The position numbers and the translations under genes are program-made. From Moorella sp. UBA4076 (GTDB lineage Bacteria > Bacillota > DSM-521 > Neomoorellales > Neomoorellaceae): a DNA stretch of 15,193 nucleotides. Shown here one piece after another: positions 7,683 through 13,953 of this stretch; positions within the stretch are counted from its first letter, which is position 1, and every line of letters begins with the position of its first letter. The notes beneath the pieces are model-generated. The model was given only the letters and a program-made list of their open reading frames with translations. It ran no database searches and was not told the DNA's origin. The DNA lies in contig DFYS01000092.1 in NCBI GenBank assembly GCA_002383405.1, forward strand, positions 29,767 to 44,959, in the 5' to 3' direction.

Positions 7683-8737
7683 TGGTCGTGGACATAGCTT
7701 TTTACTATTCTTTCCCCCGGCAGAAGGACTGGAACGATAGTGACCTGGAAGGCAGCGGCCTGGCTGGCTCGGAAACGGCCCTGGTGCACATCAGCCGTGA
7801 ACTGGCCCGGCGGCAGCATCAAGTAACTGTTTTTAACCTTACGCGGCAGGAAGGATGCTGGCACGGGGTCCGGTACCGGCACCTCGAGCGGCTGGATTAT
7901 AACCATCCCTGGGAGGTTTTTATCGCTGTCCGGGGGCCGGTGCCTGATTTGGGGAAAATAAAGGCCCGGGTCAAGGTTTACTGGTCCATTGAAGAAGACC
8001 GGACCCTGGTCAAGGACTGGCGCCTGGTTTTACCTTATGTTAATGCCGTTTTCACCATCAGCCCCTTTCATACCAGGGAATTGCTGTGGCGTTGCCAGTT
8101 GCCGCCGGAAATTATTTATGAAACGCGTTTAGGCATCAATCTGGACGAATATGCTGCCATGCTGCCCAAAGTTGACAATAAGTTAATTTACTGTTCCATC
8201 CCGGGGCGGGGCCTGGAGCATTTAGCCAGGATTTTCCCCCTTATCCAAAGGGAAATACCCCACGCGACCCTGGTGATCACCAGCGATTATACCCTCTGGG
8301 GCCGGCAACCGGGAAATGATGCTTACCGGGAGCTTTTCCGTCCCTTGAAGGCAGTCAACTTTTTGGGCAAGGTACCCCGGGCCCGCTTGATCCGGGAACA
8401 AAAAACAAGTGTTCTTCACCTCTATCCCTGTACGGTGGCTGAATTGTTCTGCCTGCCGTCAATTGAGTGCCAGGCTGCCGGGACGCCGACCATAGCTGCT
8501 AATTTGGGCGCCCTTGCCAGCACCGTCCAGGACGGTTTTTCGGGCCTTCTCTTGAAGGGCCCGGCAAGCAGGACGGGTTTTCACCAGGAATTTGCCCGCG
8601 CGGTAGTTGATGTTTTGCAGCATCCCGGCCGGCGGCAAGAAATGCAGCGCCAGGCCAGGGAAAGGGCTTGGCGCCATTACAGCTACGCCAGGATTGTTAG
8701 CGAGTGGGAAGGACGGTTTCTTGCCTGGAGAAAATGA
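7682..8737 (+). CDS. Single-domain GT4-type glycosyltransferase
   Basis: This is a cytosolic GT-B glycosyltransferase of about 351 residues. It begins with a hydrophobic strand (VVDIAFYYSF), then GSGLAGSETAL, a loop typical of GT4 N-terminal domains. Further on are TISPFHTRELL (127-137), LGINLDEY (151-158), and the donor-site EX7E pair Glu255/Glu263 in AELFCLPSIECQAAGTP, counted from the alternative GTG. Two starts are possible: GTG at 7679 or ATG at 7682. I chose the ATG because the GGGGT purine stretch is then about seven bases away and the overlap with the previous stop becomes the common TGATG. The sugar it transfers is unknown. Tight coupling to the tandem enzyme suggests that both act on the same glycan. 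Confidence 0.87.
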   Translation: MVVDIAFYYSFPRQKDWNDSDLEGSGLAGSETALVHISRELARRQHQVTVFNLTRQEGCWHGVRYRHLERLDYNHPWEVFIAVRGPVPDLGKIKARVKVYWSIEEDRTLVKDWRLVLPYVNAVFTISPFHTRELLWRCQLPPEIIYETRLGINLDEYAAMLPKVDNKLIYCSIPGRGLEHLARIFPLIQREIPHATLVITSDYTLWGRQPGNDAYRELFRPLKAVNFLGKVPRARLIREQKTSVLHLYPCTVAELFCLPSIECQAAGTPTIAANLGALASTVQDGFSGLLLKGPASRTGFHQEFARAVVDVLQHPGRRQEMQRQARERAWRHYSYARIVSEWEGRFLAWRK

Positions 8738-8775
8738 TGAAGTAATAGTCACCAATCATCCATCTGAGGAGTATT

Positions 8776-8841
8776 ATGGCATTAAAGATAAAGGCAGGAA
8801 TACATGCCAGCAGGTTAGTGAAAGGCATGGCCAGCTTATGA
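8776..8841 (+). other. Possible 21-codon micro-ORF in an intergenic gap
   Basis: The 154-base gap between the GT4 gene and the next SDR contains GAGGAG four bases before an ATG, which opens 21 codons (starting MALKIKAGIHASR) ending in TGA. The peptide is basic and amphipathic. It could be a leader peptide, the stump of a lost gene, or chance. The nearby ATG pair at 8839 lies in the frame of the next gene but has no good ribosome binding site. Confidence 0.2.
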
Positions 8842-8891
8842 TGCCGCTAAGACTGCTGACGCAGGTTTTAACTTCTGGGGTGATTAAAAAA

Positions 8892-9848
8892 ATGAAGGTC
8901 CTGGTTACAGGGGCCGCCGGGCTTTATGGCGTGCACCTGGTGGAGACCCTGGTCAAAAATGAGGATATTGCCCGTGTTTACGGAGTTGATAATTTTTCCC
9001 GCCCTTTTTTAACTGAAGACCCGTTCTTCCCGGCGCCGGAAATGGCTGCCAAATTTGTCCTCCGCCGTTGCCGCTATCAAGATCTTACCGCCGCTGAGCT
9101 TGACGAATTGGAACTGGATGCCATAATCCACCTGGCGGCTTATGTCTCCATCGATGAATCCATGGTAGTGCCCGCAGTCTATTTCTGGAATAATGAATAC
9201 GGCACCTTCAAGTTTGTCCATACCCTTGGTCAAACTAAAAGCAAGCCCTTATTGCTTTGCGCGTCTTCGCCGGAAGTATACGGCAATCCCCGTTACCTGC
9301 CCATGGACGAAGAACATCCGTTGTATCCCCGGAGCGTATATGCCGTTTCCAAGTTGGCTGCCGAGAAACATGCCAACGCCCTCCATGAATGGTTCGCCTA
9401 TCCTGTCATCGTCATCCGTAATTTTAACACCTATGGCGAGAATCAAAACCTGGCCGGCTATGCGGCCGTTATCCCCAGATTTATCGTCAATGCCCTGCAA
9501 GGCCAGCCCCTGGTAGTGCATAATGACGGGTCACAAACGCGGGACTTCCTCTATATCGGCGATGCCGTCAGGGCTTATGTAATGATCTTGCAAGAAAGGG
9601 AAAGGCTTCAGGGGGAAGTTTTTAACATTGGTACCGGCAAACAGACGGCTATTCGGGAACTGGCTCAGTTAATTAAAGATTTGACCGCTTCCACTTCACC
9701 TATTACTCCGGCCCGGGGTCGTCCCGGGGATCTGCAGGGACTGGCAGCCGATATTACTAAAATCCAGAATGCCGTAGGCTGGTCACCTTGTTTTAGCCTC
9801 GAAGAAGGGCTTAATCGCACCATTGAATGGTACAGGAGGTATATCTAA
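8892..9848 (+). CDS. NAD-dependent sugar epimerase/dehydratase (extended SDR)
   Basis: This 318-residue extended SDR acts on a nucleotide sugar. It shows the Rossmann motif GAAGLYG (7-13 from MKVLVTG), HLAAYVSIDES, the catalytic SSPEVYG and YAVSK, RNFNTYG, and the RDFLYI substrate-domain motif. These fit the UDP-glucose 4-epimerase/dTDP-glucose 4,6-dehydratase group, but the exact reaction cannot be fixed. The open frame extends 95 codons upstream into the GT4 gene. I start at ATG 8892 because the Rossmann fold begins there and GGGGTGA precedes it at a suitable distance. In the glycine loop, Leu-Tyr replaces the usual Phe-Ile, a mild oddity. The next SDR gene begins directly after, so the two probably act in sequence or on parallel sugars. 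Confidence 0.87.
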   Translation: MKVLVTGAAGLYGVHLVETLVKNEDIARVYGVDNFSRPFLTEDPFFPAPEMAAKFVLRRCRYQDLTAAELDELELDAIIHLAAYVSIDESMVVPAVYFWNNEYGTFKFVHTLGQTKSKPLLLCASSPEVYGNPRYLPMDEEHPLYPRSVYAVSKLAAEKHANALHEWFAYPVIVIRNFNTYGENQNLAGYAAVIPRFIVNALQGQPLVVHNDGSQTRDFLYIGDAVRAYVMILQERERLQGEVFNIGTGKQTAIRELAQLIKDLTASTSPITPARGRPGDLQGLAADITKIQNAVGWSPCFSLEEGLNRTIEWYRRYI

Positions 9849-9850
9849 GA

Positions 9851-10795
9851 GTGAAAATACTTGTTACCGGGGGAGCGGGCTTCATTGGTCGCTGGGTGGT
9901 GCAAAAGCTTTTAGGGCAGGGGCACCTGGTCTACGTTTTAGATGATTTTTCCAATAGTAGCCCGGCCAACCTGGCGGAATTCCAGGACGACCCTAACTTG
10001 ACCATTTTGGTCGGTGACGTCAGCGATTTTGCTACGGTAAGCAGGTTGTTGGCGGCAAGATTTGCTGTCTGCCTCCACCTGGCTGCCCGCATTAATGTCC
10101 AGAGCAGTATCGATAGTCCCGGCACTACTTTTGCCGTCGATGTGGGCGGGACGTATAACGTCCTGGAAGCGGCCCGCCGCACAGGTACCAAGGTGGTATT
10201 TGTCAGTACCTGTATGGTCTATGCCCCCGGCGATGCCACAATAGCTATCAATGAAGAACACCCTCGCAAACCCGCTTCGCCTTATGCGGGAGCGAAGCTG
10301 GCAGCCGAAGCCCTGGTGCAATCATATTTTTACGCTTATGGCCTGCCGACGGTGATCCTCAGGCCCTTTAATACCTACGGTCCTTTCCAAAGGGCCGATG
10401 CTGAAGGCGGTGTGGTGGCCATTTTTGTGAAAAGGTTTTTGGAGGGAAGGGATTTAGAGGTTTTTGGCGATGGCTGGCAGACCAGGGACTTGCTCTACGT
10501 GGAAGACTGTGCCGAATTTATTACCAGGGCGGCTTTTTGCGAAAGGGCGCACGGGGAAATCCTCAACGCGAGCACAGGCCGGGACATCGCTATCCGAGAA
10601 TTGGCGTTATTAATCGCCGGCATGCCGGAAAAAATTCGCTTCGTACCCCACAGGCATCCCCAGAGCGAAATCAAGAAACTGGCAGGCGATTACAGCAAAG
10701 CCAAAAACCTTTTCGGCTGGCAACCGAAAACCAGTCTTGAGGAAGGAATTGCTAAAACCTTAGCCTGGTTTAAAGGAGGCGTTGCATGTGGATAG
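9851..10795 (+). CDS. NAD-dependent sugar epimerase, UDP-glucose 4-epimerase-like (extended SDR)
   Basis: This is a 314-residue extended SDR with classic motifs: VKILVTGGAGFIG at the start, LDDFSN after the second strand (a cofactor-binding acid), HLAARINVQSS, the catalytic STCMVY and YAGAK, LRPFNTYGP, and RDLLYVEDC. The C-terminal substrate domain ends in FGWQPKTSLEEGI, typical of GalE/WbpP/RmlB relatives. An in-frame ATG at 9827 lies inside the upstream gene without a ribosome binding site. The GTG at 9851 has AGGAGGT ten bases before it and begins exactly at the Rossmann strand, so I chose it. It follows the previous SDR by two bases. Substrate and stereochemistry are unknown. Its last codons overlap the start of the broken gene downstream. 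Confidence 0.87.
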   Translation: MKILVTGGAGFIGRWVVQKLLGQGHLVYVLDDFSNSSPANLAEFQDDPNLTILVGDVSDFATVSRLLAARFAVCLHLAARINVQSSIDSPGTTFAVDVGGTYNVLEAARRTGTKVVFVSTCMVYAPGDATIAINEEHPRKPASPYAGAKLAAEALVQSYFYAYGLPTVILRPFNTYGPFQRADAEGGVVAIFVKRFLEGRDLEVFGDGWQTRDLLYVEDCAEFITRAAFCERAHGEILNASTGRDIAIRELALLIAGMPEKIRFVPHRHPQSEIKKLAGDYSKAKNLFGWQPKTSLEEGIAKTLAWFKGGVACG

Positions 10796-10963
10796 CGCGC
10801 GAATCTGGCATCAGGAAGCCAACAGCCTCATCCCCTATAGCATGATTTCGCACCCGCAGACTTGCTGGAACTCCTGCAGCAGTTTGATAACATTGAACTA
10901 GTCCAGTTTGATACTATGAAAAATAACTGGTCTTTTGATGTCGTCTGCCAAAAAAATCGCTAG
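10788..10963 (+). pseudogene. Remnant of a deleted or frameshifted gene
   Basis: A strong ribosome binding site (AAAGGAGG, 10772-10779) sits eight bases before a GTG at 10788. That frame reads VDSARIWHQEANSLIPYS and then loses sense and stops at TAG near 10890. From about 10841 a second frame opens and reads sensibly to the TAG at 10961-10963: APADLLELLQQFDNIEL, then a tail containing NNWSFDVVCQKNR. The tail resembles the end of class I SAM-dependent methyltransferases. The head resembles the start of class III (GSA-type) aminotransferases or a similar enzyme. Both resemblances are weak and from memory. The simplest reading is an internal deletion that removed most of one or two genes. The next intact gene starts 23 bases later with its own ribosome binding site. 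Confidence 0.55.
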
Positions 10964-10986
10964 CCAAGAAACCGGGGGGAATTAGA

Positions 10987-11880
10987 GTGAAAACAATCCT
11001 GATTACCGGAGGCAGCGGCCTTTTAGGCGCCACCCTGGCCCCAATGGCTGCTGCCGGGTATAAAATCCGGGCTGCCTATAGGAGCAATGCCGTCCACCTG
11101 CCCGGTTGTGAGACGATGCCCCTGGATATTACCGATTGCGGGGCAGTCAGGGAAAGTATCGCCGCCATCAGGCCGGAGGTTATCGTCCACGCCGCTGCCT
11201 TGACGGCAGTTGATTATTGTGAAGAACACCCTGCCGAAGCATATCACGTTAATCTTGCCGGCACAGAAAATATTGCCCGGGCAGCCACCATGGCAGCAGC
11301 CCACCTGATCTATATTTCCACCGACTATGTTTTCGACGGTAAAACCGGCAGATACAACGAAAAGGCCACCCCCAACCCGATAAATAGCTACGGCCAGACC
11401 AAACTGGCCGGCGAAAAAGCTGTCATGGAGCTTGGCGGCGCTTGGACGATTATCAGGACTACTTTTTACGGGCCCCATCCCTTGGGTAATAATGGGTATA
11501 TGGAAAGGATTATTGCCAGCCTGCTTGAGGGAAAAACATTGTGCATGCCAGAAAATGCCTTCTTTTCGCCTTTACCTGTTGAGGTCCTCAGCCGGGTCAT
11601 CTTAGAGATAGCGCGTAAAGGCAAAACAGGCATCTACCATATCGGCGGCCGGGAGAGAAGCAGCAAATACGATTTTGTCGTCAAAATGGCCCGCGTTTTT
11701 AATCTGGCCCCAGCCGATATCAGGCCAGTTGACTTTGCCAGTTTGAATGCCAGGGCCAGGCGGCCGCAGGATACTTCCCTGGATGTTGATAAGGCGCGGC
11801 GGGAACTTAAAACTCGCCTTCCAGGTATAGAGGAGGGCCTGGCTTTAGTGCAGGAAAGTTTTGAGCGGGGAGGCCGGTAA
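10987..11880 (+). CDS. RmlD-like NAD(P)-dependent sugar reductase (dTDP-4-dehydrorhamnose reductase family)
   Basis: This 297-residue SDR contains GGSGLLG (8-14), HAAALTAVDYCEE (68-80), the RmlD hallmark STDYVFDG (111-118) and the catalytic pair in YGQTK (135-139). Near the end, RPQDTSLD (259-266) matches the position of the RPxxSxLD motif used by RmlD for its substrate. The family reduces a 4-keto sugar, for example to dTDP-L-rhamnose or a UDP-6-deoxy-amino sugar. The GTG start follows GGGGGGA at a good distance. No rmlA, rmlB or rmlC is present here, which argues against a simple rhamnose operon. The cupin gene starts two bases after its stop, so the pair likely acts together, much as the two domains of CapF do. 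The exact substrate is undetermined. Confidence 0.85.
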   Translation: MKTILITGGSGLLGATLAPMAAAGYKIRAAYRSNAVHLPGCETMPLDITDCGAVRESIAAIRPEVIVHAAALTAVDYCEEHPAEAYHVNLAGTENIARAATMAAAHLIYISTDYVFDGKTGRYNEKATPNPINSYGQTKLAGEKAVMELGGAWTIIRTTFYGPHPLGNNGYMERIIASLLEGKTLCMPENAFFSPLPVEVLSRVILEIARKGKTGIYHIGGRERSSKYDFVVKMARVFNLAPADIRPVDFASLNARARRPQDTSLDVDKARRELKTRLPGIEEGLALVQESFERGGR

Positions 11881-11881
11881 T

Positions 11882-12340
11882 ATGTCGTTAGCCGAATTGG
11901 AACTTAAACCCCTGGAACGGCAAAGCGATGCGCGCGGCTGGTTAATTGAAGTCTTACGGGGCGATAGAACCTATCTTAATCCCCGGGGACAAATCTATGT
12001 AACTACAGCCAACCCGGGGTATTGTAAAGGCAACCATTATCACAAAAGAAAGACGGAGTGGTTTCTGGTCATTAAAGGCCAGGGTGAATTAATAGTTGCA
12101 GATATTGCGACGCAAGCGACCCAAAAAATAGAGGTAGATGCTGGCACCCCTTTATTAGTTAAAGTTCCCCCATTAATTGCCCATACCTGGGTCAATACAG
12201 GTGAAGAGCCCCTTTATATTTTGGCCTTTATCGATGAAGCATTCAATCCTCAGGATAGCGATACTTACCCTGGAAATGGAAATGGGAGATGGGATGTTGG
12301 AGGTGCGAGGCTGGCAGGAACTGGCTGCGCCAATTCCTGA
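11882..12340 (+). CDS. Cupin sugar epimerase-like protein resembling the CapF C-terminal domain
   Basis: This is a single cupin of 152 residues. It carries DARGWLIEVLRG (16-27), GQIYVTTANPG (36-46), the metal-site stretch KGNHYHKRKTEWFLVIKG (49-66; His52, His54, Glu59) and a second histidine at 101 in PPLIAHTW, ending in NPQDSDTYP (122-130). Order and wording match, from memory, the C-terminal cupin of CapF, where it is a zinc-dependent C3 epimerase working before the SDR domain reduces C4. An in-frame TTG seven codons upstream exists, but GGGGAGG lies eight bases before ATG 11882, so I start there. After DTYP comes a glycine-rich tail of about 22 residues (GNGNGRWDVGG...) that I would not expect in the family; it may reflect a past rearrangement. 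Confidence 0.78.
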   Translation: MSLAELELKPLERQSDARGWLIEVLRGDRTYLNPRGQIYVTTANPGYCKGNHYHKRKTEWFLVIKGQGELIVADIATQATQKIEVDAGTPLLVKVPPLIAHTWVNTGEEPLYILAFIDEAFNPQDSDTYPGNGNGRWDVGGARLAGTGCANS

Positions 12341-12445
12341 TTGAAGCCTGCCCCACTGCCTGCTGCACCGCCGTTTTCATCCTCCTGCTGGTGCCGCCGG
12401 GGCGGCATGGGTATTTATCCATTAATAACAGAAAGGAGAACCTGG

Positions 12446-13147
12446 ATGGGTGACAAAGCGGGTATCTTTTTGATTACCTATAATTTCTTAGACCTTACCA
12501 AAGCCTGCCTGGAAAGTTTAAAAAAGGCCACAGCCTACCCATATAAATTGCTGGTGGTAGAAAATAACTCTACCGACGCAACCCTGGCCTATTTAAATTC
12601 AATGGGCATTACCACCATTGCCAGCCAGCGAGCTCTAAGTATATCGGAAGCTATTAACATCGGCATGCAAAGGTTTATGGCCGATCCGGAAATAGGCTAT
12701 ATTGCCTGGATTCATAATGACATGTTATTTTACCAGGGCTGGCTTGCCAATCTAATTCAGGTACTAAAGCAAAATCCGGATATTGGGAAAATCAGCCCCT
12801 ATAATTTCCAGGGCCCACCGGAACAATATAATGATGTAATCGCCGCCAAATTTATGAGCGATAATCGCGATAAATGCTATCCCGCCCATGGCGGCCCCTG
12901 GGTAATGCGGAAAGAGGTAGTTGCCGACGTAGGCTATTTTGACGAGGGCTATGGGGATTGCGGGGGGTATGAAGATTGGGACTATAATAACCGCCTGCTG
13001 GCAAAAGGTTACCGGGTGATGATCTCCTGGTCAAGTGTCGTCTGGCACCCGGGCATGGGTACCAGAAAGCACTTAGATACCAGAGCGGCTGCTGTTAAGA
13101 ATGCCAGCCGGTATACTTCAAAATGGGGGAAGGGGCCAAGGGTGTAG
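12446..13147 (+). CDS. Family 2 glycosyltransferase (GT-A fold)
   Basis: This 233-residue GT2 enzyme starts with the nucleotide-binding strand GIFLITYNFLDLTKACL. VENNSTD follows (38-44), then ISEAINIGM, the metal-site motif HND (90-92, a DxD variant), the acceptor region GGPWVMRKEV (149-158) and the likely catalytic-base region YEDWDYNNRLLAKGY (175-189), with WHP at 200-202. The pattern fits rhamnosyl- or galactofuranosyl-type GT2 enzymes. The open frame begins with a TTG at 12341, but its first 35 codons are low complexity. ATG 12446 has AAAGGAG seven bases upstream and starts the conserved fold. It is the last plus-strand gene, and a hairpin overlaps its end. Confidence 0.87.
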   Translation: MGDKAGIFLITYNFLDLTKACLESLKKATAYPYKLLVVENNSTDATLAYLNSMGITTIASQRALSISEAINIGMQRFMADPEIGYIAWIHNDMLFYQGWLANLIQVLKQNPDIGKISPYNFQGPPEQYNDVIAAKFMSDNRDKCYPAHGGPWVMRKEVVADVGYFDEGYGDCGGYEDWDYNNRLLAKGYRVMISWSSVVWHPGMGTRKHLDTRAAAVKNASRYTSKWGKGPRV

Positions 13148-13162
13148 CCCCTTTCCCCATTT
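13121..13162. terminator. Shared hairpin between convergent genes
   Basis: The left arm 13121-13136 (AAATGGGGGAAGGGGC) pairs with the right arm 13147-13162 (GCCCCTTTCCCCATTT), a 16-base stem with one G-T wobble and a ten-base loop. It overlaps the last codons of the plus-strand GT2 gene and lies one base past the stop of the minus-strand gene. U-tracts are short on both sides (TTTG on plus, TTTT on minus), so termination in either direction is plausible but may be weak. Confidence 0.65.
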
Positions 13163-13163
13163 G

Positions 13164-13742
13164 TTAAGGCTGGCAGGACGGTGGAAAAGTTATACATTCC
13201 GGTATTGAACAGGGTTTAGGGGTGCAAAAACCTAAAGTCGGGATTAGCAAGCATGCTTTTTCGGTTACTGTAAGACATATGAAAATCTCCAGTAAAACGT
13301 AAGGCTGCACCTCGTTAATTAAGGTGGTACTCAGTAAAGAAAAGGAGGTTACCTGGGTGATTGGATTGGAAGCGATCACAACAGTAGTGGTCCGGCTGGT
13401 CGTTGTAGTATAGGTGGCGATCACTACGCCGTAATGATTAAAAATAGTAATTTCGGCTGTAACGGAAATTAATATCACTGCTAGTTGCGCTTGAGGGGTT
13501 TCCTGCAGTATTGAGAGGGTGGAACCGGACGACGACAGGGGTATGAGCTTAATAATCTGCACCGTAATATCTTGCACGACAGCGGCAGCAGAACTTCCCG
13601 ACGGTAGGGGAAAAGGGCCGAAAGTGTCGGGGACAGGAACATTAAAAGAAAAGATATCACTTTTATTAGCCAACACCAGGGAGACATTAATAGCATCTAT
13701 GCGGGTGGGCTCAGAGGATAACAAACCAATTCCTGGCGACAT
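13164..13742 (-). CDS. Hypothetical protein with cysteine-rich tail, putative spore-associated structural protein
   Basis: I do not recognise the family. The 192-residue protein has no signal peptide or clear membrane helix. Its body is rich in Ser, Thr, Val and Ile in beta-strand-like alternation, for example TATYTTTTSRTTTVVIAS around 109-125, and includes a proline-glycine stretch at 35-50. All six cysteines lie in the last 37 residues (156, 164, 173, 178, 183, 190), partly as CTPKPC and PECITFPPSC, which suggests disulphide cross-linking or metal binding. This style recalls spore coat or exosporium proteins. A GAGGG ribosome binding site is about eight bases before the ATG. A sigma-K-like promoter lies about 80 bases upstream. 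It converges on the glycan cluster and shares its hairpin. Confidence 0.6.
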   Translation of the reverse strand: MSPGIGLLSSEPTRIDAINVSLVLANKSDIFSFNVPVPDTFGPFPLPSGSSAAAVVQDITVQIIKLIPLSSSGSTLSILQETPQAQLAVILISVTAEITIFNHYGVVIATYTTTTSRTTTVVIASNPITQVTSFSLLSTTLINEVQPYVLLEIFICLTVTEKACLLIPTLGFCTPKPCSIPECITFPPSCQP

Positions 13743-13819
13743 ATTTTTTCCCTCGCTTTAAATCCGGATTATTTAAATAGGCTTAGCTCTGGTATGGTTT
13801 AACATCATTTCTACAATTT

Positions 13820-13846
13820 TATAATATGAAGGGTAAAAGAAATTGT
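13820..13846 (-). promoter_or_regulatory. Sigma-K-like (late mother-cell sporulation) promoter
   Basis: Reading the minus strand, CATATTATA (13828-13820) matches the sigma-K -10 pattern CATAnnnTA in every fixed position. The minimal -35 element AC (13846-13845) lies 16 bases upstream, a normal spacing. The -10 box is 77 bases before the start codon of the cysteine-tailed protein. Consensus matches are drawn from known Bacillus sigma-K promoters. A single site this short can arise by chance in AT-rich DNA, and a housekeeping promoter has not been excluded. Confidence 0.45.
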
Positions 13847-13853
13847 TCCTGGC

Positions 13854-13895
13854 AAAAAAATTTAAGGGTTCCAACCCCCCTGGGGTGGGACCCTT
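13854..13895 (-). terminator. Intrinsic terminator of the P-loop ATPase gene
   Basis: On the minus strand, AAGGGTCCCACCCC (from 13895) pairs with the arm ending at 13864, an approximately 14-base stem with one bulge and a wobble and a very short loop. It is followed, after AAA, by a run of seven T residues (complement of 13854-13860). It lies about 60 bases beyond the stop of the ATPase gene and upstream of the promoter of the next minus-strand gene, so it insulates the two. Confidence 0.75.
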
Positions 13896-13953
13896 ATTGT
13901 TATCATTACTTATCTCCACTGCTGATCATATTCGATATTTATTAGTTATGTTC

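Larger units (their letters stand above)
13743..13953. other. Intergenic region between two minus-strand genes
   Basis: This 211-base stretch is clearly AT-richer than its flanks. It holds the sigma-K-like promoter and the ATPase terminator described separately. I see no additional open reading frame with a ribosome binding site and no RNA gene. Confidence 0.7.

Noticed and set aside
8607..8891. N-terminal 95-codon extension of the SDR frame
   Set aside because: It overlaps the GT4 coding region in another frame, has no family resemblance, and the Rossmann strand with a ribosome binding site starts at 8892.
12341..12445. TTG-initiated 35-codon N-terminal extension of the last GT2
   Set aside because: Low-complexity Pro/Ser/Cys sequence; AAAGGAG before ATG 12446 and the fold boundary support the shorter protein.
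13481..13761. Open frames on both strands overlapping the cysteine-tailed gene
   Set aside because: No suitable ribosome binding sites; compositions look like shadows of the 13164-13742 frame, which has the RBS, promoter and terminator context.
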